Shown piece after piece: positions 51,933 through 59,273 of a stretch of DNA of 64,000 bases (position 1 is its first letter; each line of letters opens with the position of its first letter). The notes beneath the pieces were generated by a model. The model saw only the letters and a list, made by a program, of their open reading frames with translations. It was not told the DNA's origin and searched no databases. The position numbers and the translations under genes were made by a program. This DNA is from Io17-Chloro-G2 sp034420695 (lineage in GTDB: Bacteria; Chloroflexota; Dehalococcoidia; Lucifugimonadales; UBA3495), in NCBI GenBank assembly GCA_034420695.1, contig DAOULB010000058.1, forward strand, positions 31,629 through 95,628, given 5' to 3'.

Positions 51933-52874
51933 ATGAAGATAGGCATGTCCCTGACCACCAGCTACTCCGTCCAGCGGGACAGCGCGGAGCTGGTCGCCAG
52001 CCTCACCGATCAGGTCAAGCTGATGGCCGGCCTGGGATTCGATTCCCTCTCCTTGGGCGACCACCACTTGACCAACGACCACTACATCCAAGTGATGCCG
52101 GCCATTTCCAGCATGGCTGCGGTCAGCGGAGACATGCAACTGCAGCCCCTGTTCCTGCTGCCCTTCTACAATCCGGTGCTGCTGGCCGAGCAGGTGTCAA
52201 CCTTGGACGTAATCACCGGGGGCCGCACCGCCCTCATTTGCGGCTTGGGCTACGACCCGGCGGCCTTCATCGCCTTCCAGACCACCCAGCGGGTCCGGGT
52301 GCCCCGCTTCGTCGAAAGCTTTGAGATAATGCGCGCCCTCATGTCGGGCGACGACGTGACCTACCGCGGCCGCCACTACACCATCGAAAGCCCCATCCGC
52401 ATCAACCCCAAGCCCCTGCAACAACGGCTCCCCATGTGGATCGCCGGCGGCGCCGAGCCCGCCGTGCGCCGGGCCGCCCGGATTGCCGATGGGTGGGCCA
52501 TCGTGCCCGGTTGGCCCGTGGCGCAGGTGGAACAGATGCTTCAGGTCTATCTCAATGCCTTGGCCGAGTTCGAACGCGACCGGGAAGACAACGAAATCGT
52601 CCTCCGGCGGGACATCCACCTGGCCCGCACCTCCGAGGCCGCCCAACGGGAAACCAGCCACCTGTTCCAGCAGGGCTATCGGGGCATGGGCGCCCCTGAC
52701 CTCGAGCAGTCCCTCGTTGTCGGCGGCCCGGCTGAGTGCATCGAACTCCTGGAGCGCCTCGACAACATGGGCATTGACCGCGTCCTCTTCCGCTGCGCCC
52801 TCGACGAAAGAGAACAAGCCACCCAGACCATCCAAGTCCTCGGCGAAGAAGTCATCCCCCACTTCCGCTCCTGA
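51933..52874 (+). CDS. LLM class flavin-dependent oxidoreductase
   Basis: 313 residues, third luciferase-like gene. It begins KIGMSLTTSYSVQRDSAELV and continues GLGFDSLSLGDHHLTNDHYI, LQPLFLLPFYNPVLLAEQVS, TLDVITGGRTALICGLGY and PKPLQQRLPMWIAGGAEPAVRRAARIADGW (two blocks). The latter is the cofactor-binding C-terminal part of F420/FMN-dependent enzymes. AAGGAG precedes the ATG. Substrate unknown. Confidence 0.88.
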   Translation: MKIGMSLTTSYSVQRDSAELVASLTDQVKLMAGLGFDSLSLGDHHLTNDHYIQVMPAISSMAAVSGDMQLQPLFLLPFYNPVLLAEQVSTLDVITGGRTALICGLGYDPAAFIAFQTTQRVRVPRFVESFEIMRALMSGDDVTYRGRHYTIESPIRINPKPLQQRLPMWIAGGAEPAVRRAARIADGWAIVPGWPVAQVEQMLQVYLNALAEFERDREDNEIVLRRDIHLARTSEAAQRETSHLFQQGYRGMGAPDLEQSLVVGGPAECIELLERLDNMGIDRVLFRCALDEREQATQTIQVLGEEVIPHFRS

Positions 52875-52935
52875 GCCCCTTCGCCGTTCGGGGCGGCGTA
52901 GCGGCCCTCCTCTGGCGGAGGTGGGGTACCGGCGT

Positions 52936-52963
52936 TAGAATATGACCATAGTCGTGACTATGG
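52936..52963. promoter_or_regulatory. -10 box and palindromic operator of the phd/vapC pair
   Basis: TAGAAT (52936-52941) is a good -10 box. CCATAGTC (52946-52953), two bases, then GACTATGG (52956-52963) forms a perfect 8-base palindrome overlapping the expected start point. It lies 37 bases before the antitoxin ATG and fits antitoxin autorepression. Confidence 0.65.
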
Positions 52964-52999
52964 ACAAAGGGGTTAGCCTTGCAGAGCTGAGGTGGAAAC

Positions 53000-53281
53000 A
53001 TGGCGGCCAATTTGGGCAGCCCCGGCGGACCCAGGACTATCAAAGCGTCGGAGTTCAAGGCCAAGTGCCTTAAGCTGATGGATGAGGTGGCTAAGACCGG
53101 GGAGGAGATCGTCATTACGAAGAACGGCCTGCCTGTGGCCCGGCTCGCTCCCTGCAGTCAAAAGCCAAAGGACTGGTTCGGCCAGGACCGGGACAAAATT
53201 CGAATACTGGGGGACATCGTATCGCCTATGCCGGAGAATTGGTTCGAGATTCCCGGCGGCCAGCAGGACAAGCTGTTTTGA
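53000..53281 (+). CDS. Phd/YefM-family antitoxin
   Basis: 93 residues. TIKASEFKAKCLKLMDEVAK then EEIVITKNGLPVARLAPCSQ is the Phd/YefM DNA-binding sheet-helix core (family pattern 'vTk.GkpvA.L.p'). The C-terminal stretch (DWFGQDRDKIRILGDI, then PENWFEI) is the flexible toxin-binding part. It starts ten bases after an AGGTGG. It overlaps the downstream PIN toxin by 4 bases and is expected to repress the operon with it. Confidence 0.85.
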   Translation: MAANLGSPGGPRTIKASEFKAKCLKLMDEVAKTGEEIVITKNGLPVARLAPCSQKPKDWFGQDRDKIRILGDIVSPMPENWFEIPGGQQDKLF

Positions 53282-53676
53282 TACTTCTCGACACCCACGT
53301 CCTTCTGTGGCAGCAGTTGGGCGACCCGAGGCTGGGAGATCAAACCCGCGGTTTGTTGCAGCTCTCTTTGCAGGAAGGCACAGCCGCAATCTCCGCCATT
53401 ACCTTTTGGGAAATTGCCATGCGAGTTCAAAAGGGGCAACTGGTTTTCGACCTTGAGCTTTACTACTGGAGAAATGTCCTCAGGGGCCAGGGTCTCGTAG
53501 AAATTCCAGTGGACGGCGAGATCGCCTGCCGCGCCGGTCTGCTTGCCAGCATTCACGGCGACCCGGCCGACCGCATTATCGTGGCCACTGCCCTCGGCGG
53601 CCATAAGTTGCTGACCTCCGACGAACGAATCCTCGCCTGGAGCAAGACCCTGGACTGCGTCGACGCCAGGGAATAG
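53278..53676 (+). CDS. vapC: VapC-type PIN-domain ribonuclease toxin
   Basis: 132 residues from TTG 53278, which overlaps the antitoxin stop (TTGA). The frame is open further up, but the family starts at LILLDTHVLLWQ. The four acidic positions are LLDTHV (Asp), ITFWEIAM (Glu), GDPADRIIVATA (Asp) and LTSDERIL (Asp), all intact. It cleaves RNA with Mg2+ when freed from the antitoxin. Confidence 0.88.
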   Translation: MILLDTHVLLWQQLGDPRLGDQTRGLLQLSLQEGTAAISAITFWEIAMRVQKGQLVFDLELYYWRNVLRGQGLVEIPVDGEIACRAGLLASIHGDPADRIIVATALGGHKLLTSDERILAWSKTLDCVDARE

Positions 53677-53844
53677 TCGGGATTGCAAAGAAAATAGCGC
53701 CCCGCCGTTACCGCCGGGCTCGCTGCCCAGCTTGCCAATCCCCGTCGCTCTCCTTTACCCTGATAATCGCCAGGATCGCCGCCCCTTCCCCGCAAGAATG
53801 CCCATGCCAAACCACATTCCCATCCACTCCGCGCAGGAGGAGCA

Positions 53845-54222
53845 ATGCTGCAAACTGGACTGAAGACCACCGGCATCGACCACACCGTGCTCCACGTCAA
53901 GGACGTCGCCCGCTCCAAGAAGTTCTACACCGAAGTCCTTGGCATGACCGTAAACCACGAGTCTTCCTGGCAGGCCTTCCTCTGGTGCGGCAGCCAGCAG
54001 GTGGCCCTGTTCCAAGTCTCCGAGGGCACCGAAATCCTGCCTCGCAACGATATGAACCACATGGCCCTGAGGCTGGACGAGGGCACCTACGAAGAGGTGA
54101 AAGCCTACATGGAGCGGAACGGCTGCACCGTCACCGGCCGCCCCGGCGACGACCGCTGCATCTACTTCGACGACCCCGACGGCCACCGCCTACAGCTCCT
54201 CTACCCCGGCGGCGGAGAGTAG
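53845..54222 (+). CDS. VOC/glyoxalase superfamily protein
   Basis: 125 residues. IDHTVLHVKDVARSKKFYTE at the start carries the first metal-binding His, MNHMALRL the second part, and CIYFDDPDGHRLQLLYPGGG the final strand with a Glu/His pair. Likely a metal-dependent lyase, isomerase or dioxygenase; substrate unknown. AGGAGGAG precedes the ATG. Single gene. Confidence 0.87.
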   Translation: MLQTGLKTTGIDHTVLHVKDVARSKKFYTEVLGMTVNHESSWQAFLWCGSQQVALFQVSEGTEILPRNDMNHMALRLDEGTYEEVKAYMERNGCTVTGRPGDDRCIYFDDPDGHRLQLLYPGGGE

Positions 54223-54278
54223 CCACTGGTTCCCCAGTCTGAGCCCTTTCTCTAGCCCGTTTACCGCGGAATTGGACA

Positions 54279-54309
54279 AAACAAAAGCCCCGGTCAGTGG
54301 CCGGGGCTT
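54279..54309 (-). terminator. intrinsic terminator of the minus-strand membrane gene
   Basis: AAGCCCCGG (54285-54293) and CCGGGGCTT (54301-54309) form a 9-pair hairpin with a 7-base loop. On the minus strand it is followed by TTGTTTTG, as expected for a terminator just past the gene at 54333-54773. Confidence 0.75.
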
Positions 54310-54332
54310 GATCCCACATGTAAATATAGCGG

Positions 54333-54773
54333 CTAAGACTTCTCGTCGTCCTCTTGCTGGGTCGAAGGCCTTTGTGGAGGCGGTTCGCCCTTGGCAATGG
54401 CCTCCTTCGCCCTTCTCCACCATTCTTCCCACTCCGCACGCTCTTCCTGGCGCCCTTGCTGTTTCAGTTGTCTTATCCTTGCCGGAATCAAGAGCACCAT
54501 ATAGCCTGCTACCTCAACAGCGATCGTTACGAATACTGCAGTTCCAGCGGCCGCGCCATAAACATTGGCCATAGCCGGAATAACAACGCTACTTTGACTA
54601 TGTAGTATATCCTGCCGGAATAGCCATCCGAAATATAGGGCCAGACCAACGAACGACACGTAGTAGAGTATCCAGTATTTTCCCAGAAACCTATCCGTTG
54701 CCCTACCCCTTCGATGGTGTATAGCTACGCTATCCACTGTGTCTAGGCATGTCAAGTGTATTTGAACCATCAC
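54333..54773 (-). CDS. small two-helix membrane protein
   Basis: 146 residues. Two membrane helices are visible: YWILYYVSFVGLALYFGWLF (about 34-53) and AAAGTAVFVTIAVEVAGYMVLL region (about 73-95), with a short loop between. A basic, then acidic C-terminal cytoplasmic tail follows (ARIRQLKQQGRQEERAEWEE, ending DDEKS). No family recognised. Confidence 0.6.
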   Translation of the reverse strand: MMVQIHLTCLDTVDSVAIHHRRGRATDRFLGKYWILYYVSFVGLALYFGWLFRQDILHSQSSVVIPAMANVYGAAAGTAVFVTIAVEVAGYMVLLIPARIRQLKQQGRQEERAEWEEWWRRAKEAIAKGEPPPQRPSTQQEDDEKS

Positions 54774-54883
54774 TCAGACTTTCACCCCAAGACCGTTTAA
54801 CGACCGCCACACCCCCAGGTTGCCGCCCTTGGGGCCGTCTGCTACTCTTAGCCCTGCTTAACCAGAGGGAGCAGGCATTCTAG

Positions 54884-55630
54884 GTGACAGTCAACGGCGC
54901 CCCCAGGGTTTCCCTGTTCGCTACCTGCATCATCGACCAGTTCTTCCCCCAAGTTGGGGTCAGCGTGGTGCGGGTCCTGCGTCGCTTGGGTGTCGAAGTC
55001 GATTTTCCCTTCGGCCAGACCTGCTGCGGCCAGCCCCTCTACAATTCCGGTTTCAACCGGGAAGCCATCCCCCTGGCCCGCCGCGTCTTGGACCAGTTCG
55101 AAGATGCTCAATACGTCGTGGTGCCCTCCGGTTCCTGTGGTGCAATGATGCAGGTCTTTTACTTGGACCTGTTCCAAGACGATCCCGCCGACCGGCAGCG
55201 TGCCGAAGCGCTCGCCTCCAAGGTCTACGAGTTCTCCCAGTTCCTGGTGCAGGTCTTGGGTGTCGAGGACGTGGGAGCGGCCCTTCCCGGGCCCGTCACC
55301 TACCACCCCAGTTGCCATCTCCTCCGGGAAATGGAAGCCCGGGAAGATCCACTGAAGTTGCTGGGCGGCGTCTCCGGCATCGACTTGAAGGAACTGCCCC
55401 AAGCCGACACCTGCTGCGGCTTCGGCGGCTCTTTTTCGGTCAAATACCCCCATGTATCCGAAGGCATGCTCGAAGACAAGGTCGCCACCGTCGTCGAATC
55501 CGGGGCTGCAACTTTGGTCTCCTGCGACATGGGCTGTCTCATGCACATCGACGGCGCCCTCCGCCGGCAGGCGCCCAACATCGACTGCCGCCACCTGGCC
55601 CAAGTCCTAGATACCACGCCTGAAGACTAG
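54884..55630 (+). CDS. lutA: L-lactate utilization protein LutA (Fe-S oxidoreductase)
   Basis: 248 residues with a GTG start. Two CCG domains: TCCGQPLYNSG and TCCGFGGSFSV, each binding part of a 4Fe-4S or heterodisulfide-type centre. VSLFATCIIDQFFPQVG at the start and YHPSCHLLREM are further family blocks. In LutABC, LutA works with LutB and LutC to oxidise L-lactate to pyruvate. First gene of the plus-strand lutABC set. Confidence 0.92.
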   Translation: MTVNGAPRVSLFATCIIDQFFPQVGVSVVRVLRRLGVEVDFPFGQTCCGQPLYNSGFNREAIPLARRVLDQFEDAQYVVVPSGSCGAMMQVFYLDLFQDDPADRQRAEALASKVYEFSQFLVQVLGVEDVGAALPGPVTYHPSCHLLREMEAREDPLKLLGGVSGIDLKELPQADTCCGFGGSFSVKYPHVSEGMLEDKVATVVESGAATLVSCDMGCLMHIDGALRRQAPNIDCRHLAQVLDTTPED

Positions 55631-55681
55631 CCTCAAAACCAGAGAAAGACGTACCAAAGAGAGACTTTAAGGAAACCCGCC

Positions 55682-57205
55682 TTGGCCGAAATCAAGACCC
55701 AAGAATTCATTCCCGCCTCCCGGTTGTCCATCAAGGACCCCGTACTGCGCCGGGCCTTGGTGAAGGTCGGCACCGGTTTCGACGGCTCCCGGCGCGACGC
55801 CATCCAGGAAGTCTCCCCCCAGCGTTGGGAGGAGTGGCGGGAAGAAGCCCGCCGCATCAAGACCCACACCCTGGACCACTTGGACTACTACCTCGACCTG
55901 CTGGAACGCAACGTTGCCAAGGCTGGCGGCCAAGTCCACTTCGCCACCGACGCCGCTCAAGCCAACGCCATCGTCGCCGAAATCGCTCGCTCCCGGGGAG
56001 TGAAAATCGCCACCAAGAGCAAGTCCATGGTCTCCGAAGAACTCTCTCTCAACCCTGTGCTGGAGTCCCTGGGGGTAGAGGTCTTCGAGACCGACCTCGG
56101 CGAGTACATCATCCAGCTTGCCGAAGAAACTCCCTCCCACTTGGTCGCCCCGGCTCTCCACAAGACCAAGGAACAGGTGGCCCAGCTATTTAATGAGAAG
56201 CTCGGCCTGCCCTATACCGACGACATCACCGGCTTGGCCAAGGCCGCCCGGCAGGTGCTGCGGCAGAAGTTCCTGCAAGCCGACATGGGCCTCAGCGGGG
56301 CCAACTTCCTGGTGGCTGAGACCGGCACCCTGGTCATAATCACCAACGAGGGCAACGGCCGTCTGTGCACCTCGGCCCCCCGCATCCACGTCGGCATCAC
56401 CGGCATGGAAAAGGTCATCCCCTCCCTCCAGGACTTGGCAGTATTCCTCCGCCTCTTGCCCCGCTCGGCCACCGGCCAGCGTATCAGCAGCTACGTTTCC
56501 ATGGTCACTGGCCCCCGCCGCTCCGATGACGAGGACGGCCCTGAAGAGTTCCACTTGGTCTTGGTAGACAACGGCCGCTCCAACATGCTGGCCGACCCCC
56601 AGCTCCGCGAAGCCCTCTACTGCATCCGCTGCGGTGCCTGCCTGAACATCTGCCCCGTGTACAAGAAGGTCGGCGGCCACGCCTACGGCTGGGTCTATCC
56701 CGGCCCTATCGGCGCCATCGTTTCCCCCTCCCTTGTCGGCCTGAAGCGCGCCCAAGACCTCCCCCAAGCCTCCAGCCTCTGCGGGGCCTGCCGCGAGGCC
56801 TGCCCGGTGAAAATCAACATCCCCAGGATGTTGCTCCACCTGCGCCATGAGCTGGCCGAAAGCGCCGACCCCCAGGTCAAGGCCTCTTCCGAAGGCGCCG
56901 GCCTGCTCGCCCGGGGCTACGGCTGGATAATGCGCCATCCTGCTTGGCTGCGGCTGGCCCACCGGACCGCCCGCACTCTCCAGCGGCCCCTGCTGATGCT
57001 GCCCTTCTCTCCCATCACCGGAAGTAGCGCCGAAAGCAGCGGAGCAACCAGCCCCAAGCGCGGAATCGGCAAAGCAAGCCTTCCCTTGCTGTCCCGGTGG
57101 ACCCGTTCCAAGGACTTGCCCCTCTTGCCGCCCCGCACCTTCCACGAAATCTGGAAAAAGGAACTGGCCGGCTCCCGCGCTGCCTCCAGAAAGAGCGGCT
57201 CCTGA
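55682..57205 (+). CDS. lutB: L-lactate utilization protein LutB (iron-sulfur, LUD domain)
   Basis: 507 residues with a TTG start. The LUD domain (about 65-300) includes KSKSMVSEELSLNPVLESLG and GANFLVAETGTLVIITNEGN. The ferredoxin-like part has CIRCGACLNICPVYKKVGGH and SSLCGACREACPVKINIPRM, two 4Fe-4S clusters. A less conserved Ser/Pro-rich C-terminal tail follows, ending 2 bases before the lutC start. It is probably the electron-transferring core of the lactate oxidase complex. Confidence 0.94.
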   Translation: MAEIKTQEFIPASRLSIKDPVLRRALVKVGTGFDGSRRDAIQEVSPQRWEEWREEARRIKTHTLDHLDYYLDLLERNVAKAGGQVHFATDAAQANAIVAEIARSRGVKIATKSKSMVSEELSLNPVLESLGVEVFETDLGEYIIQLAEETPSHLVAPALHKTKEQVAQLFNEKLGLPYTDDITGLAKAARQVLRQKFLQADMGLSGANFLVAETGTLVIITNEGNGRLCTSAPRIHVGITGMEKVIPSLQDLAVFLRLLPRSATGQRISSYVSMVTGPRRSDDEDGPEEFHLVLVDNGRSNMLADPQLREALYCIRCGACLNICPVYKKVGGHAYGWVYPGPIGAIVSPSLVGLKRAQDLPQASSLCGACREACPVKINIPRMLLHLRHELAESADPQVKASSEGAGLLARGYGWIMRHPAWLRLAHRTARTLQRPLLMLPFSPITGSSAESSGATSPKRGIGKASLPLLSRWTRSKDLPLLPPRTFHEIWKKELAGSRAASRKSGS

Positions 57206-57206
57206 A

Positions 57207-57968
57207 GTGACCTCTTCCAGCGGCGTCCCCAAGCAGGAATTCCTCGAATCGGTCCGCCGCTCCCTCGGCCGCGCTCCGGGACCGCCCGTGTCCCCTTACT
57301 CCCGGCTGGAAGAGACCTCCGGGGAAATCGAGGAGCAGGCCGCCGAACTCCACCGTCGCCTGGAAGCATCCCGCCCCGCCCTGATGGACCAGCTAGCCCG
57401 CGTCGCCGCCCTCCGGGACTGGAACGTCTTTCGCGCCGGTGACACCGAGGAAGCCCTCGGCTACCTGTCCACCTTGGTCTCCAAGCTGGGCATTACCCGC
57501 TGCGTCCGCTCCGCCCAAGACGTGTTCCAGCAAGTTGCCGTCGACGCTCCCCTCCAAGCCCAAGGCGTCACCGTCACCGCCGCGTTCCAGCAAGATGAAA
57601 AAACCCTGGAGGACGTAGACTCCCGGGAATCCATCCGCGCTCAAATCGCTCGAGCCGGCCTGGGCATCACCGGCGCCGACTATGCCATAGCCGAGACCGG
57701 TTCCGTGATACTGGTGCCCCGGCGCGGCCTCAGCCGCTTGGCCTCCGTCGTGCCCCCTGTACACCTAGCACTGGTCCGGCCCCAGGACGTCGTGGAAAGC
57801 CTCGACGACCTCTTCCTGCTCCGCCGGCTGGAGTACTACCGCAGCGGCGGGGACATGGGCAGCTACCTGAACTTCATCACCGGGCCCAGCCGCACCGCCG
57901 ACATCGAGCAGACCATCGTCGTGGGTGTCCACGGCCCCGGAGAAGTCCACATGGTCCTCTTAGGGTAA
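57207..57968 (+). CDS. lutC: L-lactate utilization protein LutC (LUD domain)
   Basis: 253 residues with a GTG start placed 2 bases after lutB. LGRAPGPPVSPYSRLEETSG at the N-terminus, GLGITGADYAIAETGSVILV, RRGLSRLASVVPPVHLALVR and FITGPSRTADIEQTIVVGVH are the LUD family blocks. It completes the three-gene L-lactate oxidation operon; no lactate permease is in the window. Confidence 0.93.
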   Translation: MTSSSGVPKQEFLESVRRSLGRAPGPPVSPYSRLEETSGEIEEQAAELHRRLEASRPALMDQLARVAALRDWNVFRAGDTEEALGYLSTLVSKLGITRCVRSAQDVFQQVAVDAPLQAQGVTVTAAFQQDEKTLEDVDSRESIRAQIARAGLGITGADYAIAETGSVILVPRRGLSRLASVVPPVHLALVRPQDVVESLDDLFLLRRLEYYRSGGDMGSYLNFITGPSRTADIEQTIVVGVHGPGEVHMVLLG

Positions 57969-58022
57969 TCGAAACCCTGGTTAACTCTTCAGCCTCCGTG
58001 AGATAGGGCATGACTTGCGGAA

Positions 58023-58047
58023 GCCCTTCCCCTTCCAGGGGAAGGGC
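58023..58047. repeat. hairpin repeat element, GCCCTTCCCC-type
   Basis: GCCCTTCCCC (58023-58032), loop TTCCA, GGGGAAGGGC (58038-58047): a perfect ten-pair palindrome followed by AGGATGGAATCAACC. It lies between lutC and a MNT gene and resembles the element at 34080-34102. It has no T run, so it is unlikely to be a terminator. Confidence 0.6.
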
Positions 58048-58099
58048 AGGATGGAATCAACCCCCTCTCCCTCCGAGAGCGGGGCAGTGTAGGTACGAA

Positions 58100-58441
58100 A
58101 TGCCGATGCGCGCCGGTTTCTCCCTCTACCGTCGGGACATGCTGGAGCGGGAGCTGGGAAACATCGAGAAGCTGCTGCCTTACTTGGGAGTTGAAAAGGT
58201 CATCCTTGTCGGAGACATGGTGACCGGTGACTACTCCCCGGAAAGCGAGATAAAGCTGGTCGTCGTCCAAGAAACCGACCGGCCCTTTGGACGCCGGGCC
58301 GACTTCTTCTCCTATCATCTGGAAAGCGCCGTCGCTGTGGACAGCCTCGTTTACACCCCGGAAGAATTCGAAGCTCTTAAAGACAGCCTCCCCGTCCTCT
58401 ACCACGCCTGCCAGTCCGGACGGGAGCTTTACCATGCCTGA
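58100..58441 (+). CDS. minimal nucleotidyltransferase (MNT)-like protein with altered active site
   Basis: 113 residues from ATG 58100. The MNT fold is suggested by VEKVILVGDMVTGDYSPESE-IKLVVV: the usual pattern is GS.ARGd...dSDiDL.VV. Here the first metal Asp pair SDID is SEIK, so only the Glu remains and adenylylation is unlikely. It overlaps the following HEPN gene by 8 bases, the classical MNT/HEPN antitoxin-toxin layout. Confidence 0.6.
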   Translation: MPMRAGFSLYRRDMLERELGNIEKLLPYLGVEKVILVGDMVTGDYSPESEIKLVVVQETDRPFGRRADFFSYHLESAVAVDSLVYTPEEFEALKDSLPVLYHACQSGRELYHA

Positions 58442-58835
58442 TAATCATTCCGAAGGACGCCGCTGGCTCCGCCAAGCCAGGCAGGACCTTACCGACGCCG
58501 CCTTTGCCAAGGACGGTGGCAGGTTCAACCTGGCCTGCTTCCTGGGCCAGCAGGCCGCTGAGAAAGCCATCAAGGCCTTCCTCTACTTCCGGGGAGCCGA
58601 GGACGTCTGGGGCCACTCCCTCATCGACCTGTGCGAGGACGCCAAGCTCTTCGAGCTGTACTTCGACATCATCAAGAGCGAAGCCCGCCAACTGGACAAG
58701 TACTACGAAATCACTCGCTATCCCCACTACCTCCCCGGCGGCATACCCTCCGAGGCCTTCGACGGCATCGACGCCGACCGGGCCATGGACCTCTCCCAAC
58801 TCGTGGTGGACTTCGTAGCCCAGCGCCTGGAATAG
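58434..58835 (+). CDS. HEPN domain protein
   Basis: 133 residues, helical. RRWLRQARQDLTDAAFAKDG, FNLACFLGQQAAEKAIKAFL and GHSLIDLCEDAKLF are the HEPN core helices. YYEITRYPHYLPGG follows. The RNase-type R-x4-6-H motif is not seen in the usual place. Pairs of this type without the ribonuclease motif are probably binding or regulatory. It is translated with the MNT gene upstream by overlap. Confidence 0.78.
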   Translation: MPDNHSEGRRWLRQARQDLTDAAFAKDGGRFNLACFLGQQAAEKAIKAFLYFRGAEDVWGHSLIDLCEDAKLFELYFDIIKSEARQLDKYYEITRYPHYLPGGIPSEAFDGIDADRAMDLSQLVVDFVAQRLE

Positions 58836-58897
58836 CCCCGCCAACGCCTGGATCGGGTCTCGCTCGCTGCACCAGCAAACAAAGGAGGTTCCAAGAA

Positions 58898-59251
58898 ATG
58901 CGGTTCCTGCTTCTGATTTATGCCGAGGAAAAAGCCAAGGCCAACTGGACCGAAGCCCAGTGGAACACCCACATTGAAGCCTACAACAAGTTCACCCAGG
59001 ACCTGCAACGGGCCGGCAAGATGCTCGGCGGAGAGGCCCTTCTAGCTGCCGACCAAGCCACCACCGTCCGTTTCGGTATGGCCGGCGTCACCACCAGTCC
59101 CGGCCCCTTCGCCGAAACCAAGGAGCAGCTCCGCGGCTACTACATGATCGAAGAAGAAAACCTGGAAGAGGCCGTCGTCTGGGCCGCCCAAGTCCCCGAC
59201 GCCAAGCTCGGCTCCGTAGAAGTACGCCCCATCATGGAGCTGGGCCAGTAG
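58898..59251 (+). CDS. YCII-related (DGPF-type) domain protein
   Basis: 117 residues from ATG 58898 with AAAGGAGG upstream. RFLLLIYAEEKAKANWTEAQ, GKMLGGEALLAADQATTVRF, SPGPFAETKEQLRGYYMIEE and LGSVEVRPIMEL match the YCII/DGPF family, of dimeric ferredoxin-like fold. Members often accompany ECF sigma factors; none is seen here. Catalytic role unclear. Confidence 0.87.
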   Translation: MRFLLLIYAEEKAKANWTEAQWNTHIEAYNKFTQDLQRAGKMLGGEALLAADQATTVRFGMAGVTTSPGPFAETKEQLRGYYMIEEENLEEAVVWAAQVPDAKLGSVEVRPIMELGQ

Positions 59252-59273
59252 CCGCCCCAGTGCTGGAAGGAAA

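Noticed and set aside
58023..58047. Terminator of lutABC
   Set aside because: The hairpin is strong but lacks a T run, so it is listed as a repeat.
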